A stretch of DNA of 64,000 nt, from NCBI RefSeq assembly GCF_008868125.1, contig NZ_WAAQ01000003.1, forward strand, positions 186,001 to 250,000, given 5' to 3'. The translations under genes were made by a program, and so were the position numbers. This document shows, in pieces, positions 16,685 to 24,821 of this stretch. Source of the DNA: Microbacterium maritypicum. GTDB lineage: Bacteria; Actinomycetota; Actinomycetes; Actinomycetales; Microbacteriaceae. Position 1 is the first letter of the stretch, and each line of letters starts with the position of its first letter. The notes beneath the pieces are model-generated. The model was given only the letters and a program-made list of their open reading frames with translations. It did no database searches and was not told the DNA's origin.

Positions 16685-17128
16685 TCACCTCACGACGCGG
16701 GTGTTCCGGCTCGTCAGCGGGTTGCCGTCTGTACCGACTGGCTCAGTCGCAGCCACGGTCGCACCGGCGGCATCGACCAGGACCGAATGCGCCTCTCCTT
16801 CGGCGAAAGCATGCTCCTCTCCCCAGTGTCGCAGGGCGAGGATGACAGGGAAAAGCTCCTCTCCGGCAGCGGTCAGCTCGTAGTGCTTCCGCTTGCCGGC
16901 CGGGGCCTCGACGCGAGTCATGATCCCGTACCCGGCGAGTCTGCGGAGGCGATCGGCGAGCATGTTGCGCGCGATACCCGTGCGCTGCTGGAAGTCGGTG
17001 AACGTGCGGGCTCCGTCCATCGCATCCCGGATGATCAGCATGCTCCATCGGTCGCCGACCAGGTCGGTCGCCCGAGCGACCGGGCAGTTCGAATCGGTCC
17101 ACTGCGGAATTCCGGTGGATTCACCCAT
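16685..17128 (-). CDS. HxlR family transcriptional regulator
   Basis: 147 residues with the family start CPVARATDLVGDRWSMLIIRDA and winged helix FTDFQQRTGIARNMLADRLRRL...KRKHYELTAAGEEL. The Cys in NCPVA is the redox- or aldehyde-sensitive position in HxlR/HypR proteins. GGAGA lies 5 nt upstream of the ATG. It is divergent from an MFS exporter with palindromic sites between them, a usual sign of regulator/target pairing. Confidence 0.92.
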   Translation of the reverse strand: MGESTGIPQWTDSNCPVARATDLVGDRWSMLIIRDAMDGARTFTDFQQRTGIARNMLADRLRRLAGYGIMTRVEAPAGKRKHYELTAAGEELFPVILALRHWGEEHAFAEGEAHSVLVDAAGATVAATEPVGTDGNPLTSRNTRVVR

Positions 17129-17141
17129 GACATCTCCAAGA

Positions 17142-17195
17142 GTTGCGATTTGAAACCATTATGCCCTACGGTTCATTCGGTAGCAATATGCAACC
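17142..17195. promoter_or_regulatory. Probable HxlR operators between the divergent genes
   Basis: GGTAGCAATATGCAACC (17179-17195) is a near-perfect inverted repeat (GGTNGCA-N3-TGCNACC) 12 bp before the MFS start. A related, weaker copy, GTTGCGATTTGAAACC, lies at 17142-17157 close to the HxlR start. Two sites suit control of both directions. Confidence 0.65.
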
Positions 17196-17206
17196 AAAGG
17201 ACACCT

Positions 17207-18400
17207 GTGTACCTCAAGACCAAGATTCTGCTGGCCGCGATCTGTGCCGTCGCCGTCGCGACCGTGTACGCCGCGCAGCCCATCCTCACCGAGATCGGGC
17301 GCGATCTCGGCGTTGCGCCCGACACGCTGGGCTGGCTCGTCTCCGTCGGACAGCTGGGTTACCTCGTCGGACTCGTCGTGCTCGTCCCACTCGGCGACCG
17401 ACTCGACCGACGACGACTGATCGCATTCCATCTCGGCCTGGTGGGGATCGGCATGATCGTGGTCGCCGCCGCCCCGATGGCATGGGCGGCCTACGCCGGG
17501 CTGGCGTTCTCCGGACTCTTCGCGGTCGTGGTCCAGACGACCGTGGCCTATGCCGCGGCGGTCTCCGATCCCGCGGAACGAGGGCGCAACCTGGGATTCG
17601 TGACATCGGGGGTCGTGGTCGGCATTCTCGGCTCGCGACTGATCGCCGGGGCGCTGACCGACATCTGGGGATGGCGCAGCGTCTACCTCTCTCTGGCGCT
17701 GCTGGCCGTGATTCTGGGAACCATGGCCCTCCTCGCCCTTCCGAGTGATGCGCGCCGGCCCGCCCGTCCGTACACAGAGCTCGTCAGCGGTCTCGGTCGC
17801 CTCCTCAGCGACCCTGTCTTCGTCAGTCGCGGCGCGATCGCGTTCTTCCTCTTCGCATCGTTCGGAACACTGTGGAGCGGGATGGCGCTTCCGTTGACAT
17901 CTGCGCCCTGGCATCTCACCGAGACCCAGATCGGACTCTTCGGCCTCGCCGGCCTGACGGGCGCCCTGGGTGCCGTGCGCGCGGGCCACTGGGCAGACGC
18001 CGGCAAGGCCAACAGGGTCACCGGTCTCGCACTCCTCGCCCTGGTCGCATCCTGGGCGCTGATCGGGCAGCTCCCCTGGTCGTTGACCATGGTGATCGTC
18101 GGCATCGTCGTGCTCGATTTCGCCGTGCAGGCCGCCCATGTGAGCAACCAACACATCTTGACCGTGCTGCACCCCGACCGCGTTTCGACGGCCATCGGCG
18201 GGTACATGATCTTCTACTCCCTGGGATCAGCCGTCGGCGCGGCCACGACCACCTTGGCCTTCAGCACATCGGGGTGGACGGGTTCCGTGGTTCTCGGCGC
18301 GGCCTTCGCTGCCGCAGGCCTCGCGGCCTGGGCTCTCGGCACCCTCTCTGTGCACGGCACTCGACGGGGTGAGTCCGAGTCGGCTCGGGCATCGCGCTGA
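17207..18400 (+). CDS. MFS transporter (drug-exporter type)
   Basis: 397 residues, 12 hydrophobic helices. The GTG at 17207 follows an AAAGGAC ribosome binding site and gives VYLKTKILLAAICAVAVATVYAAQPILTEIG. The YAAQP motif in TM1 and the GDRLDRRRLI loop between TM2 and TM3 match DHA1-type efflux permeases. An upstream extension is antisense to the HxlR gene and rejected. Substrate unknown; export of a toxic organic compound is likely from the HxlR context. Confidence 0.9.
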   Translation: MYLKTKILLAAICAVAVATVYAAQPILTEIGRDLGVAPDTLGWLVSVGQLGYLVGLVVLVPLGDRLDRRRLIAFHLGLVGIGMIVVAAAPMAWAAYAGLAFSGLFAVVVQTTVAYAAAVSDPAERGRNLGFVTSGVVVGILGSRLIAGALTDIWGWRSVYLSLALLAVILGTMALLALPSDARRPARPYTELVSGLGRLLSDPVFVSRGAIAFFLFASFGTLWSGMALPLTSAPWHLTETQIGLFGLAGLTGALGAVRAGHWADAGKANRVTGLALLALVASWALIGQLPWSLTMVIVGIVVLDFAVQAAHVSNQHILTVLHPDRVSTAIGGYMIFYSLGSAVGAATTTLAFSTSGWTGSVVLGAAFAAAGLAAWALGTLSVHGTRRGESESARASR

Positions 18401-18480
18401 TCGCGTTTCGTGCACGACTCCGGCCACAGCGGGGAGCGGCACGTAACGAATCGGTCGGATTCGAAGAGGGCCCTCGCCGT

Positions 18481-19272
18481 TCACCCCGCGGAAGAACGAG
18501 CGAGAGAGCGCAGCGCGCGCGTGATGATGCGAGCGGTGGCGGCATCGTCGCTCGCGGCGCCCCAGCGGTCGCAGAGTTCGACGGCCCAGTCCGGACGGGT
18601 CTTCGCCGCGTCGTTGATCCAGTTGGCGACGGAATCCTGGACGTAGCGGGAAGGATCGTCGCGCAGAGGATGCAGGATCGGCTCTCCGCGCTCCGGCTGC
18701 TTCTTGAGCGCAGCGATGTGGGCGGCCCACACGCCTCGCGGACGCAGCGCTTCGCTGGCGAATCGGCGAACGCGCTCGGAAGGGTCGCCGGTCCACGCGG
18801 CGAGCATGTCGATGCTGGCGTCGAGGTCGGTGACGAGCACCGGGCGCGCTGCCATCCACACCCACTCGCGGACCGCGAAGTGCTCATCGTCGGCGAACCG
18901 TCGGAGTCGATCGAGCACCACGACGGGAGTGGCGGACGGCTGCGCAGCGATGAGGAAGCACGCCCACCCGCGCACGGTGTCGGACGGGTGCACGGCCATG
19001 TCTTCGATCTCGCCGGAATCACAGCGGGTCGCGAGGGCGGCACCGATGCGGGTCATCCGCTTGAGGATGCCCAGCTGCTGTGCCTCGGCGACTTCGGCGC
19101 GCAGGGCAGCGTCGGAGTCGGGGAAGACGTTGCGGAACAGAATCGTGTGATCGATCGCAAGAGCGTCGGACAGCGTCCTCGACGCTGCCAGGCCCGCGTC
19201 GAGTGCGCTCAGGTGCTCCGCGTCGACCCCGGGCGATGTGCGGGCCGCCCGTCCTCCCACCTGTCTACTCAT
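18481..19272 (-). CDS. AlkD/AlkC-like HEAT-repeat DNA alkylation repair protein
   Basis: 263 residues from ATG 19270-19272, which overlaps the marR stop by 8 nt. The whole protein is alpha-helical with HEAT-like repeats. Characteristic blocks are VRGWACFLIAA, AVREWVWMAARPVL, ERVRRFASEALRPRGVWAA and SRYVQDSVANWINDAAKTRPDW, as in AlkC/AlkD-type glycosylases that remove 3- and 7-alkyl purines without flipping the base. A longer start at 19332 is antisense and unlikely. Cotranscribed with the upstream MarR gene. Confidence 0.82.
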   Translation of the reverse strand: MSRQVGGRAARTSPGVDAEHLSALDAGLAASRTLSDALAIDHTILFRNVFPDSDAALRAEVAEAQQLGILKRMTRIGAALATRCDSGEIEDMAVHPSDTVRGWACFLIAAQPSATPVVVLDRLRRFADDEHFAVREWVWMAARPVLVTDLDASIDMLAAWTGDPSERVRRFASEALRPRGVWAAHIAALKKQPERGEPILHPLRDDPSRYVQDSVANWINDAAKTRPDWAVELCDRWGAASDDAATARIITRALRSLARSSAG

Positions 19273-19741
19273 CGCCGAGGTTCCGCTGCATCGCCGCCAA
19301 GACGAGGGCAGCGTGGTCGCGATCGGCGGCACTGATCCCGGTCCCGAGCTGACGGAGCCATTCGGCGTAGACCGGGACCAGCTCGGCGATGAGCCGCTCC
19401 CCGGCGAGGGTCGTCACGAGCGTGTGCGTGCGCCCGTCTGTCGGGTGCGGGTGTCGCTCGATCAACCCGTCGCGGTCGAGTCGATCCAGAAGTCCCGTGA
19501 CGGTCGCCGAGGTCACGGCGAGCCGGGTCGCCAGCAGCCGTGGCGTGATCCCCTCCTCAGCGGAGACCGCGAGGAGGGCCGCCATCCGCCCCTCCGACAG
19601 ATCGTGTCGAGCGAGCAGCTCCGCGCAGGCCGCGTCGATCCGTCGCGCGGTCGTGAGCACCGTCATCACCAAGCGCGCAGCCTCGTCGTCGCCGAGTCGC
19701 GACAGCAGGAGCGCCTGCTTGGTCCCCACTGCATCCGTCAT
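19265..19741 (-). CDS. MarR family transcriptional regulator
   Basis: 158 residues. Winged helix-turn-helix at about 50-115 (MAALLAVSAEEGITPRLLATRLAVTSATVTGLLDRLDRDGLIERHPHPTDGR), with the wing Asp-Gly-Arg conserved. It forms an operon with the AlkD-like gene, so it may link alkylating or oxidising stress to repair (inference). The ATG follows a TAATCT -10 by 6 nt. Confidence 0.92.
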   Translation of the reverse strand: MTDAVGTKQALLLSRLGDDEAARLVMTVLTTARRIDAACAELLARHDLSEGRMAALLAVSAEEGITPRLLATRLAVTSATVTGLLDRLDRDGLIERHPHPTDGRTHTLVTTLAGERLIAELVPVYAEWLRQLGTGISAADRDHAALVLAAMQRNLGDE

Positions 19742-19747
19742 CCCCCC

Positions 19748-19753
19748 AGATTA
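19748..19753 (-). promoter_or_regulatory. -10 element of the MarR/AlkD operon
   Basis: Minus-strand TAATCT, then GGGGGG, then ATG 19741. The G-run may also act as a ribosome binding site. Upstream, GTAAGCCGCCTAGTAA carries a direct repeat of the form (C/A)GTAA that may bind the regulator. Confidence 0.5.
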
Positions 19754-19762
19754 CTAGGCGGC

Positions 19763-19948
19763 TTACGAAATCTCGGACCGCGCCTCTTCCGGCGAGTTCC
19801 CGACCGTCTCGGCATCGAACGATCCGACACCCGCAGGGGAGGTTTCGGCAGGGGTGGGGGAAGCACAGGCGGCGAGCGCGAGCGCCGAGGTGCTGAGACC
19901 GACGGCGGCGAGCGCGAGCGAATCGAGGGCTGGGGTGCGTGAGGTCAC
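19763..19948 (-). CDS. Small putative lipoprotein
   Basis: 61 residues from GTG 19946-19948. A hydrophobic signal (ALAAVGLSTSALALAAC) ends in a lipobox-like LAAC with Cys at residue 28, followed by an acidic Ser/Pro/Glu-rich mature part of about 34 residues. It would be lipid-anchored on the outer face of the membrane. No homologue recognised. It lies in the same direction between MMPL and marR. Confidence 0.65.
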   Translation of the reverse strand: MTSRTPALDSLALAAVGLSTSALALAACASPTPAETSPAGVGSFDAETVGNSPEEARSEIS

Positions 19949-20076
19949 GGGACGCCTTCTCTAGGGGAGGGGACACTCCCATCGTCGCCGGGCCGACTGT
20001 TCGACGCATCGGTCTGAGGGAGGGGCGTCGTCGTGCCGCAGGCGGATGTTCCACCACCGCGCATGGGCGTCCTCCG

Positions 20077-22188
20077 TCACCGCGAGAGCGCGTGGGGCTG
20101 TTCAGGCGCGAGCGCGTCGGCGCCCTGTCGGGCGGCCTCGGCATCGGTCAGAGCGGGCCGGCGGGGCCACCAGAACCTGTCACGAGTGATGAACGCGAGT
20201 GCGGGGACGATGACCGTCCGCACGAGGAGTGTGTCGATGAGCACGCCGATGCAGACGATGACGCCGATCTGCGTCAGCGTGATGAGGGGGAGAACACCCA
20301 GGACGGCGAACACCGCGGCGAGGAGGATGCCGGCGCTGGTGATCACGGCGCCCGTCGCGGCGAGAGCACGAATCATGCCCTGGCTTGTGCCGAGTCGGGC
20401 GGCCTCCTCTTTCGCACGGGTGACGAGGAAGATGCTGTAGTCGACACCGAGCGCGACGAGGAACAGGAAGCTGAACAGCAGCACGTTCGTATCGATGGCG
20501 GGGAATCCGAAGAGTGGCGACTGGAACAACCACCAGCTCACCCCGATCGCCGAGAAGAAGCTGGCGACGACGGCGATCAGGAGTAGCAGCGGCGCGACGA
20601 AGGCCCGAAGAAGGAGCACGAGCACGACGAAGACCAGCGCGAGGATGAGGGGGATGAGGAGAGCCTGATCCCGCGCCTGGGCTTCGGCGACATCGAGCGC
20701 CTGCGAGTCGAGCCCTCCGACGAGCCCTTCGCCCGATCCGACGTCGTCGAGCGCTTCGCGCATGCGTTCGACGGTGGCGAAAGCCGCGTCGGTCTCGGCG
20801 CTGGCGTCGAGGGTGACATCGATCCGCGCGAACTCATCCGTCGTCTCTCCCGGCCTCGCCGCGTCGACACCGTCGAGATCCGCGAGAGCGGTGGTCGCCG
20901 CCTCGACGTCCTCGAGAGGAACGAGGACGATGGCCGGGGAGGTGGTTCCGGCGGAGAACGCCTCGGCGAGGACCTCCTGGCCCTGCACCGCTTCGGGCTT
21001 CTGCAGGAAGCGGTCGTTCTGGGAGAGTCCGGTCTGCACGAACAGCAACCCGCTGGCCATCGCGCCGAGAACGACGAATCCGACCGTCGCCACCACGACC
21101 GGACGCTTCGACACTCCGCGACCGAGCTTCCCCCAGACGCTGCGGGAGATCGCGTCGGGCGACTGGAATCGGGGGATGTAGGGCCAGAACAGGCCGCGGC
21201 CGAAGAGCACGAGAGCAGCGGGCAGCACGAAGAGCGCGAAGAACATCGCGACGACGATGCCGACGGCGCAGGCCAGCCCCAGCGCACGGTTGCCCGCGAT
21301 CTCGGCGAGGAGCAAGGTGAGCAGTGCCAGTGCGACCGTCGAGCCGCTGGCGATGATGGCGGGACCGGCTCCGCGAAGGGCCCGCTGCATAGCCTCTCTG
21401 CGACTCTCATGCAGACGCAGTTCGTCACGGTAGCGGGCGATCAGGAGGAGCGCATAGTTCGTCCCCGCACCGAAGACGAGCACAGAGAGAATGCCCGTGA
21501 TCGACGCATCGAGCTGGATGCCGACGGCGCTGGCAACCTGTCGTGCGACGATCCCCGCGAGTGCGTCGGCCAGGCCGATGACGACGAGGGGGACGATCCA
21601 CAGCCATGGACTGCGGTAGGTGATGAGCAGCAGAACGGCGACGACGATGACGGTGGTGAGGAGAAGGGTGAAGTCCGCCCCGTCGAACACGGCGGCGATG
21701 TCGACCTCGAAGCCTTCAGCGCCCGTGAGATAGACGCTAACTCCCTCCAGGTCCGCAGCGGCGATGTCGCGGATCTCCTGCGCGCGCGCAGTCTGCTCCG
21801 CAACGTCGGGCTCCGGCTCGAGAGGCACCACCACGAGGGCGACCGTTCCGTCGTCGGAGACCTGAGCGGGCGGTACGGCGCCGTCGAGGGCGAGCGCGGC
21901 GAGATCGCCGAATGCCCTCTGATCGATGAGGGAGAGCGTTTTCTCGTCGAGCACGCCGTCTTCGGAGGCGAAGACCAGCAGCGCCGAGGTCGCGTCGGCG
22001 CTGGGGAACTCTTCGAGCAACTGATCTACCTTGACGGATTCGGCGGAAGAGGGCAGACCGACCGACGGGGCTGTCTCGGACTCCTCGCTGCCGGCGAGGG
22101 CGAACAGCGCGGTTGCGGCGAGCGCCGTGATCACGAGAATGATCCACGATGTCTTCGCCGACGTCAGGAACCGTGTGAGTGCGCCCAT
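20077..22188 (-). CDS. MMPL/RND-family transporter
   Basis: 703 residues from ATG 22186-22188; the TTG four codons earlier is less likely. This is a typical MmpL layout: TM1 at 10-30, a soluble domain of about 140 residues, a five-helix bundle (about 175-340), a second soluble domain (370-505) after another TM, and a final five-helix bundle to 680. The proton-relay region VALGVDYSIFLVTRAKEE, with Asp-Tyr in TM10, is present, and so is the first-half equivalent FGAGTNYALLLIARYRDE. MMPLs export lipids or drugs. It is divergent from the MarR regulator at 22259. Confidence 0.93.
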   Translation of the reverse strand: MGALTRFLTSAKTSWIILVITALAATALFALAGSEESETAPSVGLPSSAESVKVDQLLEEFPSADATSALLVFASEDGVLDEKTLSLIDQRAFGDLAALALDGAVPPAQVSDDGTVALVVVPLEPEPDVAEQTARAQEIRDIAAADLEGVSVYLTGAEGFEVDIAAVFDGADFTLLLTTVIVVAVLLLITYRSPWLWIVPLVVIGLADALAGIVARQVASAVGIQLDASITGILSVLVFGAGTNYALLLIARYRDELRLHESRREAMQRALRGAGPAIIASGSTVALALLTLLLAEIAGNRALGLACAVGIVVAMFFALFVLPAALVLFGRGLFWPYIPRFQSPDAISRSVWGKLGRGVSKRPVVVATVGFVVLGAMASGLLFVQTGLSQNDRFLQKPEAVQGQEVLAEAFSAGTTSPAIVLVPLEDVEAATTALADLDGVDAARPGETTDEFARIDVTLDASAETDAAFATVERMREALDDVGSGEGLVGGLDSQALDVAEAQARDQALLIPLILALVFVVLVLLLRAFVAPLLLLIAVVASFFSAIGVSWWLFQSPLFGFPAIDTNVLLFSFLFLVALGVDYSIFLVTRAKEEAARLGTSQGMIRALAATGAVITSAGILLAAVFAVLGVLPLITLTQIGVIVCIGVLIDTLLVRTVIVPALAFITRDRFWWPRRPALTDAEAARQGADALAPEQPHALSR

Positions 22189-22210
22189 GAAAAGTCCCAA
22201 CCTTGGATAG

Positions 22211-22249
22211 TAGTTTGATCATCAAACTATATGACTATCGAAAGATAGT
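22211..22249. promoter_or_regulatory. Two palindromic operators between MMPL and marR
   Basis: TAGTTTGATCATCAAACTA (22211-22229) is a perfect inverted repeat with 9-bp arms. ACTATCGAAAGATAGT (22234-22249) is a second, with 6-bp arms. The first matches the TTTGAT/ATCAAA half-sites typical of MarR-family operators and lies 23 bp before the MMPL start. Confidence 0.85.
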
Positions 22250-22258
22250 AGCGATATC

Positions 22259-22765
22259 GTGGAGGTCATGCAATCGAGCGGGGTGCCACCTTTCGACGCC
22301 GACGGGGCGGACTTCATCCCTGCCCGTCCGGCGACGGCCCTGCTTCGGGACTTCATCGAACTCAGCGAACTCTTCGAGTCCTCCCTCGCGGATGAACTCG
22401 GGGTCAACCCCACCGATCTGCAGGTGATGGAGCACCTGCTCATGAGCGGTCCTCTGGCCCCGACCGAGCTCGCGCGGAGAGTGGGGCTCTCTGCGGGCGC
22501 GACCACCACGTCCGTCGACCGCCTCGTCGCGCTCGACCACGTCTCCCGAGAACCCCACCCGAACGACCGCCGAGGAATCCTCGTAGCTCCGCGGCGCGCG
22601 TCGCGTGACAAGGCGATGGGTCGCCTGATCCCCATGATCATGGGGATCGACGCTGAACTGGACGCCTTCACGCCTGCCGAACAAGACGTGATCACCCGCT
22701 ACCTGCGGCAGGTCAGCGAGTCTCTGCGGCGGCACGCCCATTCGGGATCATCGGACTCCGAATGA
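22259..22765 (+). CDS. MarR family transcriptional regulator of the MMPL gene
   Basis: 168 residues from GTG 22259; ATG 22268 is the alternative, but its GGAGG would be only 2 nt away. Winged helix-turn-helix at about 55-120 (LQVMEHLLMSGPLAPTELARRVGLSAGATTTSVDRLVALDHV...PNDRRG). The dimerisation helices at both ends are normal. Position and the two palindromes point to repression of the divergent MMPL exporter. A terminator follows at 22870. Confidence 0.88.
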   Translation: MEVMQSSGVPPFDADGADFIPARPATALLRDFIELSELFESSLADELGVNPTDLQVMEHLLMSGPLAPTELARRVGLSAGATTTSVDRLVALDHVSREPHPNDRRGILVAPRRASRDKAMGRLIPMIMGIDAELDAFTPAEQDVITRYLRQVSESLRRHAHSGSSDSE

Positions 22766-22869
22766 AGGGCACCGAAGCCGCAGGGTGACCCCGCTCGATC
22801 GGTTTCGGCAAGGAAGACCCGAACACCAACGCACGCGAGAGCAGCGATCGAACTCCATCCGCATACGAG

Positions 22870-22904
22870 AAGAGCCGGTCAGATTGACAACCTGACCGGC
22901 TCTT
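22870..22904 (+). terminator. Terminator after marR
   Basis: AAGAGCCGGTCAG pairs with CTGACCGGCTCTT around a 9-nt loop, followed by TC. Its right arm is also one copy of the islet-flanking direct repeat. Confidence 0.85.
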
Positions 22905-22906
22905 TC
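22891..22906 (+). repeat. Left copy of the islet-flanking direct repeat
   Basis: CCTGACCGGCTCTTTC, identical to 24761-24776. The two copies bound 1.85 kb of apparently acquired DNA. Both overlap terminator hairpins, so they could be duplicated terminators or the scar of an insertion. Confidence 0.7.
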
Positions 22907-22954
22907 GATCGCAGCAGCTGTGAAGCGGAGGCCCCTGCGGCGTGCTCAACGGTT

Positions 22955-23143
22955 CTACTCGTCGGCGTCCTGCCGACCCCGCGGCTTCGTGTACCACCCC
23001 CGCGTAAGGAAGGTGAGGATCAATACTGCCACTGCTCCTCCGACGTTCCACCACGTGATCGGGTTGCCAGACAGCAGCGGCACCAGCAAGATGAAGAGCG
23101 CTATCAGCAAGTTGACTATCAGTCGGCCACGGAACGATTCCAT
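22955..23143 (-). CDS. Small membrane protein, 62 residues
   Basis: Two transmembrane helices (about residues 8-24 and 32-50) separated by GNPITWWNVGG, then a basic tail TRGWYTKPRGRQDADE. Codon use is less GC-biased than in the neighbours. It starts 9 nt after the stop of the gene at 23153, so the two form an operon. No family recognised. Confidence 0.65.
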   Translation of the reverse strand: MESFRGRLIVNLLIALFILLVPLLSGNPITWWNVGGAVAVLILTFLTRGWYTKPRGRQDADE

Positions 23144-23152
23144 CAGAATTAC

Positions 23153-23884
23153 CTACCTTGTGCAGTTCACGGTGGTGACGCTAATGCCGACCCACCCGAT
23201 CTGAGGGGTAGACAATGCCGTCCATGGGTAGTTGATTGCAACACACTTGCCCGCGCTGTTGGCCCTGTTGACCGGATCTACGAACTTGAAGTACGCGAGC
23301 GCCACCGCTGCTCCACACCCGAGAGCTGCGGGTCCTGGCAGTGCGCCACAAGCCACTCCCGCCAGTACAGCCGGGCCCTGATTGTTCGCGATGATGTTGG
23401 CTGCGGTCCTAGTCTCGCCCCGGGTAAGGCGCACCCAGTGACCCCACCACTCCACGCCCAAGTCAGGATCAGCCACCACGGGGAAAACCGTACTGGCGTT
23501 GAACTCCACAACCTGGACGAGCTCCTGGCCCTCTAGCCGGAACGAAGTAGGGACGGCGTTTCCCTCTGCATCGACTGCCCACGGTGCTCGGAAGCCGCTC
23601 ACCGGTTCACCGTCGGCGTCAAGGATCATGACAGCGCCATCGCTGCTGAGCACCGGTTCCCCGCCCTCTGGAAGATCTAGGGGGAAGCGATACTCGCTCG
23701 GAGACGAGGCATCGGGGATCTGGATGAGCGTCTGCACCCCATCCTGGGTTGCGAAGCTCGTCACAGTGGAACCCGCAACGGCGGTCGATAGCAGCGGGTC
23801 ACCCTCACCCCGGAACAGCCCCGACGGAATGCTCGACGTCTCAACCGGTGCGTCTGTCACTGCACCGGGAAGTTCTTCGTACAC
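23153..23884 (-). CDS. Secreted-type hypothetical protein, probably N-terminally truncated
   Basis: 243 residues from GTG 23882-23884. The middle contains FNASTVFPVVADP, a block typical of secreted actinobacterial proteins that normally carry an N-terminal signal peptide. The C-terminal part has WWGHWVRLTRGET, a Gly/Ala-rich hydrophobic segment (AVLAGVACGALPGPAALGCGAA) and several Cys. No signal peptide is present at this start. A good GGGAGGG ribosome binding site upstream instead serves an ATG in another frame (23886-23888), which suggests a lost or shifted 5' end. Function unknown. Confidence 0.6.
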   Translation of the reverse strand: MYEELPGAVTDAPVETSSIPSGLFRGEGDPLLSTAVAGSTVTSFATQDGVQTLIQIPDASSPSEYRFPLDLPEGGEPVLSSDGAVMILDADGEPVSGFRAPWAVDAEGNAVPTSFRLEGQELVQVVEFNASTVFPVVADPDLGVEWWGHWVRLTRGETRTAANIIANNQGPAVLAGVACGALPGPAALGCGAAVALAYFKFVDPVNRANSAGKCVAINYPWTALSTPQIGWVGISVTTVNCTR

Positions 23885-23936
23885 GCATTTTGAACTCCCT
23901 CCCGTGGATAATCCAGCGATCTCACCCTAAATTGCC

Positions 23937-23958
23937 CCCGACAGTCCTGTCTGTCGGG
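23937..23958. other. Inverted repeat upstream of the secreted-type gene
   Basis: CCCGACAG-TCCTGT-CTGTCGGG forms an 8-bp stem. It stands where a promoter or terminator would be, between the minus-strand gene and the TIR remnant. Nothing coding was recognised from 23960 to 24184. Confidence 0.4.
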
Positions 23959-24184
23959 CATTTGGAGGACAGACGAAAGTCACCCGTGCCCATCGACGGA
24001 GGGCAGCCCTCCCGAATGGACACACGTCTGCGGCATGAACCTCTCCGGGCGCTGCATACAGCCGGCGATCGCGCTCATGAGCCCTGCGCCGCCCGCTCCC
24101 TCCGAACCTTCGGGACGCGGCCGAAACTCCCAACCGCACGGCCTCCGGTTGCGTGAGCGACCACCAGATTGCCGGCACATACGC

Positions 24185-24446
24185 ATGACCGTCTGGTTCA
24201 GCGAGGTGACCCCGTGCCCAGGCATCGATATGCGCGTCGCCATCGACCGCGGTCTGGTCAGCTCGCGGATCGGCATCGTGCTGGTCACGCTGGCGATGCT
24301 GGACAAGCTCCGCACCGACCGCTCGTGGTGGGTTCAGCACCGCCGAGGAGCCGATGGCGGACATCGCGGTAAATGTGGCCGAGCTCGTCGCGATGCTGGA
24401 CGAGGAAGAGGCCGACGAAATCAGCATGAAGCGGGCGACGGCCTAA
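24185..24446 (+). pseudogene. Remnant of a TIR-domain protein gene
   Basis: Two adjacent frames carry pieces of one protein. Frame one from 24185 reads MTVWFSEVTPCPGIDMRVAI...LVSSRIGIVLVTLAMLDKL, which matches the central TIR-domain pattern (VWFDE, G-SLR-IDRGL--S--GIVVLS). At about 24330 the frame shifts by one base and continues FSTAEEPMADIAVNVAELVAML to TAA at 24444-24446, resembling the usual C-terminus of such proteins. The N-terminal TIR segment, including the SH--ED loop, is absent, and about 30 residues appear deleted at the junction. TIR proteins are NAD+-consuming effectors in phage defence; this copy cannot be functional. The assignment rests on recalled motif similarity. Confidence 0.6.
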
Positions 24447-24455
24447 GCGGAAGAA

Positions 24456-24493
24456 AGTGATGGCGGTGCGAGTTCGCTCGCACCGCCATCACT
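24456..24493. terminator. 17-bp perfect hairpin with TTCG loop
   Basis: AGTGATGGCGGTGCGAG, TTCG, CTCGCACCGCCATCACT. It begins 10 nt after the TIR remnant's stop and is a very stable terminator-like structure, usable in both directions. The stretch 24494-24740 beyond it shows no gene. Confidence 0.75.
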
Positions 24494-24760
24494 CTGTCCA
24501 GTAGGCGGCGGGACAGCAACCCCGGGGCTCTACCGGGTGACTCGATACGGTTCGCGGCAGGTCCCAGTGGATCCCACCAGATTTTCGGCGCACGTGAAAG
24601 ACGAAACCCGGGAGAGGGCATAGCTAGGTTCCAACTGTCGTCGATGCCCCGGGATTGGCGAACGCGGGGCAGCCTGACCGCTGGCGACGCCGATCCGGCG
24701 CTGATGAGCAGATCAAGGCCGCGCATCCGCGGCGAATGAAAAAACCGGCCAGAAACATGT

Positions 24761-24776
24761 CCTGACCGGCTCTTTC
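24761..24776 (+). repeat. Right copy of the islet-flanking direct repeat
   Basis: CCTGACCGGCTCTTTC, identical to 22891-22906. It is part of an imperfect hairpin with ACCGGCCAG at 24744-24752. It lies about 45 bp from the 3' end of tRNA-Leu. Confidence 0.7.
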
Positions 24777-24821
24777 AATTTACGAACAGATTGCCCTGAA
24801 TAAACGAACAGGGCCTCGCTG

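Noticed and set aside
24421..24726. 101-residue minus-strand open frame
   Set aside because: It runs across a 17-bp hairpin and into the TIR remnant, with irregular composition and no ribosome site.
24494..24740. Attachment site or integrase remnant near tRNA-Leu
   Set aside because: No repeat of the tRNA 3' end was found in the window and no integrase motif was seen.
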